Position numbers and translations under genes: made by a program
Notes under the pieces: generated by a model
What the model saw: the letters and a program-made list of their open reading frames with translations, nothing else
Database searches by the model: none
What the model was told of the DNA's origin: nothing
In this document: one piece after another, positions 1 to 11,395 of the stretch
How the letters are laid out: each line of letters starts with the position of its first letter
Position numbering within the stretch: position 1 is the stretch's first letter
Source: Juglans regia
Lineage: Eukaryota > Streptophyta > Magnoliopsida > Fagales > Juglandaceae
Direction of reading: 5' to 3'
NCBI RefSeq assembly: GCF_001411555.2
Contig: NC_049907.1
Span: forward strand, 34,803,866 to 34,867,865
DNA: 64,000 nucleotides

Positions 1-270
1 TTATCAGTAAATAATAATTTTATTAAATAGGTGAAGCCAAGTACAAGGGACATATACAAGACCGACACCTATGCATGAGTGTATAAAGATACAAGGAAAT
101 CATGTACATTTATGCCATTAAAGTCTATTACAATCGACCAATGGAGTAGAGAACGAAAAAATAAAATAAGGGCATGCCAGGCTCAGCAGTCAGCTTAAGA
201 TGTGACTGGAAGAAGAATAGGAGAAAAAAAAATTATGTATAGTGATCATAGTGAGTATTTATTAACATAC
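1..270 (-). other. Last visible intron of OBGC
   Basis: No coding match is visible here on either strand. Reading through the exon-4 donor would reach a TGA at 248-246 after only a few residues, but the family needs about 50 more OCT-domain residues. I therefore read this stretch as intron, with the terminal exon off the left edge. Confidence 0.7.
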
Positions 271-3200
271 CGCCAGTTTGTCATCTGGACAAAACGTTGC
301 AACCCAGATCCAACTACATGCCAAGTATTAGTGCTACTGTCATGAAAGATCTCAAACTCATTAATAGAGGCACTTCGTTGTTTATGTACCAAATCAGCTA
401 CATGGTTCAAATTTTCCAGATCTTTTGGACCTGAAACAGATGGAACGAACTTGTGAAAACAGTCTGTGTCGTGTCGTGTCAGAAGTATCGACTATACAGT
501 ACACTTGCATTTTAAGATTTCAACTATGGTTAAGGAAAGAGAAAAATATATAGAATGAATGAAACTAGGATAATGGTTTAACCTTCAAAATCCATTTTTT
601 CTCCTCTACTCTTTTGTAACAGCTCGTAAGCAGAACATATCACTTCATGAGTGCCTTCCTTTTTCACTGCACTCATGCAAAAAGGTTGAATCCCACGAGC
701 TTGCAGCATTTCCTTAAATGATGGCCACTTTTCGCATGCATCTGGAAGGTCCATCTTGTTATAAGCCACTATGTAAGGCTTTACAGCAAGTTCAGGATTA
801 AAGAGTTCCAGCTCTAGACGAACTGCATCAAACTCAAGTTCTGGCTGCGTACTTGAGCCATCAACAACATGCACCTAACAACTCGAGAAAAGTAACGGAT
901 GTTCTATTAGCCCACAAATATGCATGCAACCCCAACGGACAAGATCAAGACCCAAAACAGGCAAAAGATCAAACTGACTACATTGTCTGAAACACAGATC
1001 AAGAGTCTTTCTTTTCCATTTAGGGGGATGGGGTTGGGGACATGCCAATATGAATGGAATATAGAGAAGGAATTGAGTGCTCTTACTTAACTAGTGGTAC
1101 TACGTATCAAAGGGAGACCACATGACAACAATGACTCTCCAAAGCCAAAGATGGAAGATTAAAACATTCTTTACACCTCCGAATTCAGATTTCATGCCTG
1201 AAACAAAAGGCAATGTAGGCACTTTATTTACCCAGTTTTATTTTGAAAACACTTCTCCATAAGGTTGATGGGGAAAGTTCTCAATGCAGCACCCAGTTAA
1301 CAGGCTTATATTCAATCCTTTTTGGCTTCTTGCAACTATTTATCCATAATAAAAGGAATAAAAATGAAGCACTTTTTTTATAATAAAATGAAGCAATTTT
1401 TGATATCTTGTTTATACTGATTGTTATGGAAAGCGGGGGGCTTGGGGTCTTTATTTAATTCCAGTTTGTGTATTTCCATTACTTAAAAATAGAAAGAGCA
1501 CAAAGCTATATAGGCGAGAAAATTTAATCATCTTTTCCGTTTGTACTGCTTTCTTAGCAACGAAATGATGGGGTACAGTTATAATATTTGCATGCCTTAA
1601 AAATGAAGCAATTTGAAAACTTGTTACAATATGAATTAGCGGAAACCAAGGTTTTTTTGTACCTATAGAAAAAAAAAAGATAAGAACATTGGTCAGGAGA
1701 GTGATAAAAATATGAATAAAAAAACTTGTATAATATGGCTTCTTAAGGTCTTAATTACTTCATTATTGAAAAGAAATTCATGATAGAAATCCTGTACCAG
1801 AGCAGAACATCTTTCAGTATGCCGTAGAAATTCATGGCCTAAACCAAAACCCCGGTGCGCTCCTTCAAGTAAACCAGGCAGATCTGCTACCACCATTGTT
1901 GTATCATAGTCGAATGAAACTACACCCAGATTAGGAAGTAAAGTTGTGAAGGGATAATTTTCTATTCTTGGCTGTGCGGCACTTATCACACTCAGAAGTG
2001 TGCTTTTTCCTGCATTTGGTGCACCTATTATTCCAACATCTGCAACTAGCTTTAGCTCCAAATCCAACCACCTGATCAAGAACACCACCATAACCACAAG
2101 CATGTAAGAAGGAAAATTCCTTGGAAAGATATTAATTACTCCTTGTGTGGCGTGGACAGGGAAAAGTGAGTAGATAAATTGTAAGCCTTCTTTCAAGCCC
2201 TACAACATACAAAACTTAGTGGACTTTGCTCAACGTTGGCAAATCTATTATCTATTATCTATTGCCTATATAAATTTTGAACCATTTCCTCTGCTCTCAT
2301 CGAGCCACCTCAACATTTTCCTATTCTCCTTTATTTTATCTTATCGGTTCCTTAATTTTATTATTCACCTAATTAGAACAAACCTTTCCACTTCACCTAT
2401 TATGATCATTTGCGTACTCATATTTTACACTCCCCCTACTATGTAAATGACCATTCGATTTCCACTTCCCAAAAGACCCTTTTGGTCCTCATATGCTACT
2501 GGATTACCTTGTATGACATAGTCTGATGCATCCGTGTGTACTTCAAATGGCTTAGTGTGATCTGGTAACTACAATACTGGGTCATCAATCACTGCCTGAT
2601 TTCAATTTCAACTTCCCAAAGACCATTCAGATTTCACTTCAATCGTAGTTACCACACAAAAATGAAGATAATTTTTTCTTTTTCCTATTCCTGTAACAAA
2701 TTCAGAGCTTTTTTCCCACGCATAAAGCAGACATGCGACTAGTAATATATAATTAGGGAAGCATTGGCATTTAGAGGGTTTTGTTTCTGTTTCATTCACA
2801 ACATTTACCCATGATGTTAGATAAGCCTCTATCTTCTTGAATGTTGATAGTCTTTTAGTTTTCTTAGTGCATATATTTTGATTTTCTCAACTCATGCATT
2901 TTTAGTTTCGTAATCAATAGATTCATATGGGTCATTGATTTTTAAAGGAATTTAAAGAGCTTATAAGTTATTACTTTTGTTGGTTAGAGTTACTTTTAAA
3001 ACATTATATAAACGGTTTTTGGTACCTCTAAAAAAAGTTTGTAAGATTTCTCATGATTAGTATACAATCATAAAGAGAGTATGAAGAGAAAAGATCAAAG
3101 TCCTTGCCTGAATTTTGGAGATCAAGGTACTAATTTTGGTGCTCTTTAAATGTTCTATTCGTTGCAAAATTGCTGAAATTACGTTATTAATATTCATTTA

Positions 3201-4922
3201 AGAACTTCAGCTATTCCTATGCAATTGCAACTAGTAAACTATGGAAAAGACTTTAGTTTTTTTTTAAATTGATTCAATTCTGAAATAATTGTGAAATAAA
3301 ATATCATGATATATGTATCTAGGAAATAGTTGCTTCAAAGTGAATTCTCCCTAGATACATCTATACAATTAAATTTTGAATCTATTCTGAGTATATGGAT
3401 TGTGCTAAAGATTCAAAACCTCCAAAATCCAAATTCCTGGATGAGCAAAAATACTGCAGCCTGAATTTCAATACTATACTAATTATGTGTACTCTTAAAA
3501 TAATGGGTACCCTTGGTTCCTAAAAAGGGCTTTGGTGCATCTAGTTGGAAATATGTCACAATTTGTTTTTGAAGAAAAAAATGTCACAAATTAAGAGCCC
3601 ATGTTAAGCATAGAAAGTGTAATCTCCTTAGCGTTGATCTAGGGAAATAATACTACGCTCTACACCTCTATATGATCGAGATAAACCAAATAATTCACAA
3701 TTATTTCACCTTACTCTAATTGAACAAAAAAAAAAAAACTTAAGAAAGAAATGAAAAGTCCTTTCCAACAATCCCAAAAACAGAGAAAGAGAACTCACAT
3801 TTCCGGACCAACTTCACCATTCTCAGCAATCCTTGGCACCTTATTCGTTCCCGACTTAAACGAGGCATTCCCTCTCCCTCCTCTCCCACCGGGCAAAACC
3901 AATCCCCGCTGCCCCGGATACAACAACTCCAAGAGTACTTCCTCTTTGCCCGCCTCCCTAATAACTGTTCCAGGCGCCACCTTGACCACCACATCCTCTC
4001 CCTTGGCCCCACTCTGCATCCTCCCCTGCCCATGAGACCCCCTCCCAGCCCGAAAATGTACGCTGTTGCGGAACGGTAGTAGGGAATTCATCGACCCGTC
4101 GACTTCTATATACACATTCCCACCTCTCCCTCCGTCCCCGCCTGAAGGGCCCCCCATTGGTACGTACTTCTCGCGCCGAAACGCCACGACGCCATTTCCA
4201 CCATCTCCGGCCTTGACGTATATCTTGGCCCGGTCAAAACACCGCATGACTGCCGGTACTCCCTTCTCTTTAATTGCATCTCCCTCTTCAAAAGACTCGC
4301 CCCCGTTATCATAAAAACCTACGGATTCACCACTATCAAATCCAAACTTTTTGCCATCATCGTCGTCGTCGTCATCACCGACCACGTAGAGTTTTGCCGA
4401 AACTCCGTGCTCCTTCACTATTCCTTTATAGGTACCATCCTTTTCATACATATTCACTCTTTTGCCACCCATAAACCCCGATATTTCTTCCCCTTCTGCT
4501 TCTTCTTCTTCAAAATCATCGTCGCCTTCGTCATATTCCGACTCAGAATTAACCTCAAAGATTTCAAATTTCCCGTATTTATACCCTAAATCACCATTTT
4601 TCACGGATTCCTCTTCTTCTTCGCTGTTCAAACCCTCAAATTCATTCTCAACTTTCTTTATGACCGATTCTGAGAGCTTCACCTCGTAAGAAAGACTCAA
4701 TGAGGGGACAGAGAAATCCTCCTTGGGAGGGAGGCGAGTGTAGGTAGTGGCTTCCCCAGCGGAGAGAGCAACCGGTTCGGACGGGGACTTGTACCTCCGG
4801 GATTGGGTCTTGAGCTTAGGTTTTGGGTTAGGGTTTCGAGGGGGCTTTCTCTTAGAGGGCTCGCGAAGGTTTTGACGAACGACAGCGCAGGGAGAGAAGA
4901 AGCTCGTGGAAATGGAAGCCAT
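271..4922 (-). CDS. OBGC: Chloroplast Obg-family GTPase (OBGC/CPSAR1), 3' end outside the window
   Basis: This is a plastid GTPase of the Obg/CgtA family; known relatives act in chloroplast ribosome maturation and plastid development. Four exons join in frame: 4922-3799, 2071-1798, 874-583 and 430-271, giving about 617 residues. The N-terminus (MASISTSFF, basic and Ser-rich) looks like a transit peptide, followed by an Asp/Glu-rich stretch. The glycine-rich Obg fold starts near residue 229 ([11 protein letters not shown]). Exon 2 carries G1 (GAPNAGKST) and G3 (DLPGL), and exon 3 carries G4 (NKMD) and G5 (SAV). Exon 4 starts the C-terminal OCT domain and ends [17 protein letters not shown] plus CG of an Arg codon, before donor GTATGT at 270. 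The rest of OCT must be encoded left of position 1. The ATG at 4922 sits in a good plant context (AAAATGGC). Large introns lie at 2072-3798 and 875-1797. Family identity is clear; splice sites are inferred from frame and consensus. Confidence 0.93.
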
Positions 4923-5014
4923 TTTCTGTCTGCGGCGGAAAGAAGCGGCAAACGAGTTAACGGGTTTTTATCGGAGAAAAAAATCTGGGATTTGAGTGAA
5001 AGTGGATAAGGTGC

Positions 5015-5020
5015 CACGTG
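5015..5020 (-). promoter_or_regulatory. G-box (CACGTG) upstream of OBGC
   Basis: The palindrome CACGTG, in the minus-strand context GACACGTGGCAC, lies about 93 bases upstream of the OBGC ATG. This extended form is the classic plant G-box/ABRE core bound by bZIP and bHLH (PIF-type) factors, which fits a plastid-biogenesis gene. A weak TATA-like stretch (TCAATATAGA, minus) is just upstream at about 5021-5030. Function is inferred from the motif and its position only. Confidence 0.5.
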
Positions 5021-5036
5021 TCTATATTGATGTCAA

Positions 5037-5044
5037 GCGGGAAA
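5037..5044 (-). promoter_or_regulatory. E2F-like site upstream of OBGC
   Basis: On the minus strand this reads TTTCCCGC, a perfect match to the E2F consensus TTTSSCGS. It lies about 115 bases upstream of the OBGC start codon and close to the G-box. It would suggest expression in dividing cells. An 8-base motif can occur by chance, so this is a candidate only. Confidence 0.4.
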
Positions 5045-5136
5045 TCTACTACAGGCACCTCCTTTTTTTTTGAAAATATATTTGCATCAATCGAAAATCA
5101 CAGCACACCTTAATGCATTGAGTGAAAAAAAATAAA

Positions 5137-5159
5137 TATATATATATATATATATATAT
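5137..5159. repeat. (TA)n microsatellite
   Basis: About 11 TA dinucleotides in a row, between the OBGC promoter and the poly(T) that marks the 3' end of the adjacent LINE. Confidence 0.95.
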
Positions 5160-5330
5160 GAGGTGTGATGCGGCTTCCGGCTAATGTATAGCACAACTCT
5201 TTTTTTTTTCATAAAAAAACGTAAACTTTGTTACCCATCACTTATAGTGGAAAAAAGCCTTCAAACATATCAAACCAATCCAGAACAAATAAAACATCCT
5301 CCAACTAATAAAACAGGAGAAATACTCTAG

Positions 5331-5485
5331 TTACAAAGAAATTATACAAAATTAATCTTATAAATTGACGTGATTTGATATGGTTCGTCAGATTATAAAA
5401 TTACTTTTATTGAAAAGTAGATCTAACGGATCAGATAAAATCACGTCAATTTGTGGAATTGTTTTTATGTAATTTCTTTGTAGAT
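5331..5485. mobile_element. Foldback MITE inside the LINE 3' UTR
   Basis: The left arm (TACAAAGAAATTATACAAAA, 5332 on) and the inverted right arm (ending at about 5484) share a long imperfect inverted repeat of roughly 50 bases, including AAATTGACGTGATTT. There is no coding capacity. It lies between LINE 3' UTR sequences, so it inserted after the LINE. Confidence 0.75.
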
Positions 5486-5599
5486 GTAGCAGTCCTCTAA
5501 AACAATTACCAACTGCAACGAACATACGCAGTGCCCACTTTATCTAATCTATACAACTCTCTAGTCAACTTAGGAAATTGAAGACAATCTATAAACAAC

Positions 5600-8500
5600 C
5601 TATTTTCCCCCAATGCCACCTTTGGCCAAAGAATCCGCTACTTGGTTTCTTTCTCTATACAAGTGCTTAATAGAGAAATCAAAATCTGCCAACACCGACA
5701 TCATTGATCCCAATAATTTCAAAAATATCAAATTGTACATTGTTTTGCTAAAATCCAAGAAACCACTACTAAAGAGTCGCACTCAATATCTATAGACAAA
5801 TGACCCAATTGATGGCATAACTTTATTCCTTCTATTATAGCTCAAAGCTCCGCTTTATTATTAGAACAAGAACCAAAGAATTTAGAAAAATCAAAAATCA
5901 ACTTACTTCCAGAATCCCAAAGCACACCATCTCCCCCAGCTGGACCCAGATTTCCAAAGCTACTCCCATCGAGATTTAATTTTAAATGACCAGAACATGG
6001 CCTCAACCATCTCACCTCTTTCACTGTCATCTGTTTTTTCTCTACAATCGGCACGTTTAAAGACCGCAAAATACGCTCATCACATACTGAAAGTTTATGG
6101 ACCTTGAGCATCCTACTAGCCACCTGTTGTGCCTAGAATTTTATAGAGCTCCACACTTCCATTAAACTCTCACTTCTCCCTTCCATCCTATCCGCACACC
6201 TCCTACGCCATAGTCACCATATCCCAGTACATGGAATCAAACCCATTAGAAACCCCACTTGAGATTGTCGAGAGGCCCTATTAAACCATATTTGAACCCG
6301 CTCCTTCCAGCTTTGCTGAGCATAAAATTGAACCTCCAACTTAGCCAAAACCTTCCTCCAAACAACCATAGCAAACTCCCTTTTTCCTAGAACATGCTCC
6401 AAATTTTCTTCATGTCCTCTCTCACAACAATTACAGCAAGAGACAATAGGAATACCCAATCGACGAATCTGATCATCCACGCTTAGGCAATTAAAAACAG
6501 CATTCAACATGCACAATGATATTTAATTTAGCAAAAAATTATTCCATACCCATTTTGCCCAATCAAAATGTGTCATATTCATTCTAATTACCACCCATGC
6601 CGATTTAGTAGAGAAGCACCCACTCTTTTCAGGTAACCACAATAAAATATCCTTTTTGTTAGACAAAGCACCAACTGCTTCAATAACTTCTAGAGCCTTC
6701 TGCCCTCCAATCAACCGCTGAAGACGCTGGAAATCCCAGCTTTCATTCACAACTAATTCCTGGATTGTAACATTGGCATTCAAGGTATCCCCTCAAACAG
6801 CGGCCCAGTACCCAAAAAATTATCATACCACAATGAAACTCTCCCTTCCCGAACCTTCCATTTAGAGTTACCTAGCAATTTCGGCAACACCTCCATGATT
6901 TTTTTCCAGAACAACGAACCTGGACTACTAGAACCAATAAGCACAATGTGATCGTGCTTTACATATTTGGCTAGAAAAAACTTCACCCAAAGAGAATTTT
7001 AAGTAAGCAAATTCCACCTAAATTTTAGAAATAAAGATCTCCGAACTTCCTTTAAGTCCCTCACGTCTATACCTCCATCTTCCACTGAAACACACAACTT
7101 CTTCCAAGACCTCCACTTTCTCTTACTCTTAGCATTCTGTTCACCCCAGAAAAAAGTAGCAAATAATGCATTCAATTTCTTAAACACAATCTTAGGAACA
7201 GGAAGAACCGACAGCAAATGCATAGGCATACTTGAAAGGACATGCCGAATAAAAATTAAACGACCCCCCATGTGAAAATAATCTACTCTTCCAACCCGCC
7301 AATTTTTTCACTATTTGTTCTAGCAAAGAGTCAAAATAACTAACCTTCAACTTTCCATCAACTATCGGCACTCCCAGATATGTAAAAGGGAAAGACCCTT
7401 TCACAAAACCAGTCTCCAATAACAATTCACGCTTCTGGCCCAAACTCAACTTTTAGAGAAAAAAGATCGTTGACTTCTCATGATTCACCTGTTGGCCAGT
7501 CCACCTTTCATAATCCTTCAAGACTCCCATTAAACATCGATTAGAACCTTTGCTTGCATTTGCAAAAACTACCACATCATCCGCATATAATAAGTGTGAA
7601 GTTTGGGGAGCACCAATCGGATGAAAAAACTGTAAAATTCAACGTTCAAACATCAGCAGATTCAGCATTCTGGAGAAAACCTCTTCCAAAATAATAAATA
7701 AGTTCGGCGATAGTGGGTCCCCCTGCTGAAGATCCCTTTTAGACTTGAAAAATCATTTGTACGTACCATGCATCATTACAGAAAACTATGGGGTTGCTAC
7801 ACAATTATGGATCAACCTGCAAAAAAACTCAGGAAAAACCAATAGCTCGTAGACCATGTTGCAAAAAAATCCAGTCGACTCGATCATTGGCCTTGCTCAT
7901 GTCAATCTTCAGCATAATATTTCTATCTCTCACCTTCCAATGCAACAATTTTGTCATCTCTTGCGTAAGAGATACATTTTTAAAAATACTCATTCCTTTT
8001 AGAAAAGCTCCTTGTTTTTGCAAAATGATTTTTCCAAACACTAAAGATAATCTAGCAACCAAGATCTTCGAAAAAACTTTGTAAATCACATTACAAAGAC
8101 TAATCGGTAAGAATTTATTAAAACTTTGGGAGTTTTTAATCTTTGGAATAAGAACAATAAATGACGAAGAGTAAAATCTAGGAAAGACCTCACCCTTCTA
8201 GAACTCCTTCACAACTTCCATCACGTCTTCTTTAATAATGTGCCAATAAGCTAAATAAAAAGTTGAACCAAAATCGTCTAGCCCGGGCTGCTGTCCGCTG
8301 CAATGGAAGATAAAGCCTTAAAAACTTCCATTTCCAGGGGTTCCTCTCTTAATCTAGAGATATCAACTTCGTTAATAACAAGAAAAACAAATGGCTAAGA
8401 TCAGGCAAGTCAACCAAATTCTCCTAGGTAAGGAAATCCTTAAAATACCGCATGGCCTCAGAATGGACCATTTCCATCGACTCAAGAACCAACCCATCTT

Positions 8501-9640
8501 GCAATCTCATAGATTTTACACTCAAATTTCTCCACCTTTGAGCAATGACAACAGTGTGAAAGAATTTTGAGTTTTGATCACCTTCCACCAGCCATGTTTT
8601 TTTTTTTTTTTTGCTTGTTGAGACATCCTTGTATCCTCCCGTTTCACCCAAACCTCCAACTCTGTCTTAGACACCAACATCTCCTCCTCAAGTGCCTCAG
8701 AGTAAGACACTTGCAACTCAGAATCAAGCTATTCAATTCTCTCTTCCAATTCATTTATCACACCACTAACATGACCAAAAACCTCTTTATTACACACACG
8801 CAACTTGATTTTTAGCCTTTTCAACTTGCCTGCTAATTTCAGTAACCCCAAATTATAATCGGTGCCTTCCAAGACGCTTCCACAGCTTCCAAAAAATCCT
8901 CATGAGAAATCCACATGTTCTGAAATTAGAAAGGAGTTGGACCATACCTCTCTGATCCCGAAGACAGCTACAACAAAATTGATGAATGATCCAAAGTTCT
9001 TCTACTCAAGAAACAGGCACTAGCTTCCCCGAATTTAGACCAAAAATTAGAGTTGACCAATACTCTGTCAAGCTTTGCCCAACTTCAAGGCATACATTAT
9101 TGTCCATTGCACCAAGAGAATTGCTGACCTTCCACTCTTAGGTCCAATAACCCTCACATGTGAATACAATTATTAAAATCATCAATAGCCACAAAGGGCC
9201 TCGGTCTACCCTCCACTCTTTCCTCATTACTTCTAATAATATTAAAATCTCCAACACTACCCATGGAACTCCAACACATGATACCCCACTCAAGTGGGAC
9301 CAAAGATCCTAATGCTCAAGCTGAGTGCATTTAACATAGACAAAAGCTACTAACACATTACAACCATTAGCCTAAAAAAAACTAGTTAACGATTGATTTG
9401 TCATTCCTATTACATCCATGTCAATATCCTCTTTCCAACACACCCATATTTTTCCACCGACCTCCACATTAGATGGGTAATTAGGGAACTTCAAACTACA
9501 TGCCCAACTCCTCAGTTTTGAAGCCTCCGGGAAAGGTTCCTAAACCACCAACACAAAAATGTCATACTTATGAACCAATTTTCTTAACCTTCTTTTCGAT
9601 GTCCCCAAACCCCTCACATTCCACACTACTAATTTATCAA
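5600..9640 (-). pseudogene. LINE ORF2 (endonuclease, reverse transcriptase, RNase H), disrupted
   Basis: From right to left on the minus strand: an endonuclease start near 9640 with VVWNVRGLG (the conserved WNVRGL motif); reverse transcriptase pieces at 8651-8424, 8089-7829 (SLTQEMTKLLHWK, MLKIDMSKA) and 7449-6999 (GVPIVDGKLK); a zf-RVT segment at 6783-6523 (LWLPEKSGCFSTKSAW); then RNase H at 6123-5842 (KLNLDGSSFG with NNKAE) and 5782-5600 (YRERNQVADSLAKGG). Stops and frameshifts separate these blocks, so it is dead. The C-terminal RNase H sets it apart from the LINE at 61.5-64 kb, where I see none. Confidence 0.85.
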
Positions 9641-9868
9641 TCATAAATTCAACTTTTGGGTTTGGGCCTTAGCCCTACAAGACTTTCTCACTGAAACTTC
9701 TTTAGTGTATTGGACCATTACACTAGCACCCGAATCGGAACCATAATCCTTCTAAATATCAAGGGAAGCTTCGTTCTCACCTTTCGACAGAATAGCAAAA
9801 CTGTTGAAACACTCAACATTCCCACCATCTCGCCCATTTTCCTCCCTCACTTCCTCCACAACAACATT

Positions 9869-11267
9869 TCATTTCCCTTCTTTCACCATACCTCCTACCC
9901 CTCCCCCATTAGATACAAGAGTTGCAGTATTCCCCTCACCAACTCTATGACCTCCCGAAGTCCCCACCTCAATTTCCCCCTCCTCAACCTGAGCCCCTGT
10001 TTGGGCCACCACATCCGAGACAATAACAACATCAGCATCATCTCCAACATTAATCGAATTAACAACCACTAGCTCAGCATTGACCAGATCACCAGAATTT
10101 TCTTGACCAATAACAATCTCCTTAACCACCTCAGGCAAAGCCTTCATTTGTTGCTTATCCTTATGGCCAACCTCCTTCCACACTTTCCCTTCCCCCTCCT
10201 TGCCAAGAATTTTCTCCCCCTCCTTTCTAGCAAACTTGTTTTTCAATCTCTCACCAAGCCTTACATACTACCGCTGTATGACCTGTTGATAACATTTAGT
10301 ACAATAGAAACCTCTTTTCTCATAAACAACTTCCTGCCAAAATTGATTTTTTCTGACCAATAAGCAAAGGAAAACTAGCCACAAGCTCATCTCGTAAATC
10401 AACTTCCACGCATATTCGCGCCCCTGTAGCCCAGGTTCTATATAATGTTGCATTGTCGGCGCCAAGGAACCTGCCAAACGGAGAAGCAAGGATTTGCAAA
10501 CAATCCAACCTATACAGATGCAACAGCAACCCTGACAAGAAAATCCATTAAGGAGCAATAGAGGATTCCTTATGAATATCAAAGTCCACCGACCAATTAA
10601 TGAGTTGAAATTGACAACCTGCAACGGCTCTACCTTCTTTCGCCCAAGCATGAAGGTAATCCTTCTCATTTGCCAAATGCAAAAGCATGTGAAACTCATC
10701 CATGAAGCTTATCATTAGAACCTCACTAAAACCCCAAGTTTTAATAATTTGAACCCTCAACTCAGTACATCAATCGAAGGCCTAGAAGAGAGAAACTTCA
10801 GCACTAGCGTAAACTTTAAGGACAGGTTTGAGGGGTGAGATGAGAATTTTGTGTTTTATTTTAGTGTTTAAAATATTATGTTTTAGTATTATTATTTTAT
10901 TGGGATTTGAAAAAGTTGAATTGAAATTTGAAAAAGTTGAATTGTTTATTATATTTTGTATGGAGATTTGAAAAATTTATAATGATGAGATGAGATAAGA
11001 TGAGAATTTTGTGTCTCATCCCACCCTCCAAACCTATCCTAAATCTTCTGATGCCCTATCCATCTCCACATCCAAGAATACAAATCCCAAATCCCCATTG
11101 ATCAACTCCGGTTTCCGCATAGGCAACTTAAATTTTGTAGGCGGCAGCAGTCTATGTAGAGCATGAAGAAACGTACGACAATCTCCCTCGCCTCCAATTG
11201 CCACCGCAACGTTTTCCCTTACAGAACCCCACAGTGAAACACCCTCCCCCTTCTGCAACGAACCCAA
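9869..11267 (-). pseudogene. LINE ORF1 (nucleic-acid-binding gag-like protein), disrupted
   Basis: ORF1 of the LINE, probably an RNA-binding chaperone. The N-terminal part at 11267-11043 includes FLHALHRLLPPTKFKLP. It is interrupted by a MITE at 10820-11039 and resumes at about 10800-10268 with a DUF4283-like segment (LLHLYRLDCLQILASPFGR). A degenerate CCHC-type knuckle follows (YCTKCYQ near 10290). The tail at 10246-9869 is low-complexity and rich in Lys, Glu and Val. Segments lie in different frames, so no intact protein can be made. The domain order matches ORF1 of plant L1-type elements. Confidence 0.75.
10820..11039. mobile_element. Tourist-like MITE (TAA TSD) inserted in LINE ORF1
   Basis: The termini GGACAGGTTTGAGGG and (inverted) GGATAGGTTTGGAGGG are flanked by TAA on both sides (10817-10819 and 11040-11042). 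A 3-bp TWA target duplication is the hallmark of PIF/Harbinger-derived MITEs. The body contains the TTGAAAAAGTTGAATTGTTT block and GAGATGAGAT repeats shared with the copies at 53031 and 56671. Confidence 0.85.
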
Positions 11268-11395
11268 CCCAAAGACCCATTCCCACCGATAGTAGAGGCT
11301 ACCGGAGGGTTAGACAACTCGGCCATAGGCCAAGCCCTTGCTCTCACTTGAAATCGCATAAAACCCTAGCAGAGCAGAAAAAAAATCGCATGCCA

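Larger units (their letters stand above)
5201..11395 (-). mobile_element. LINE (L1-type non-LTR retrotransposon), near full length, inactive
   Basis: A minus-strand LINE of about 6.2 kb. Its 3' end is marked by a poly(T) run near 5201-5210 (a poly(A) tail on the element strand). Reading right to left it has an ORF1 with a DUF4283-type region and zinc knuckle (about 11267-9869), then an ORF2 with endonuclease, reverse transcriptase, zf-RVT and RNase H domains. All are broken by stops and frameshifts. Two MITEs are nested in it, at 10820-11039 in ORF1 and about 5331-5485 in the 3' UTR. The right boundary is approximate because no target duplication was found. It starts within 300 bases of the OBGC start codon, so it bounds that promoter. 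Confidence 0.85.

Noticed and set aside
246..270. Stop codon soon after OBGC exon 4 (would make a protein ending VNKYSL)
   Set aside because: The sequence is a textbook donor (GTATGT), and the family needs about 50 more conserved OCT residues, so I treat it as intron.
4697..5017. Open frames antisense to, or overlapping, the OBGC start and promoter
   Set aside because: They overlap the transit-peptide exon in other frames and show no conserved motif.
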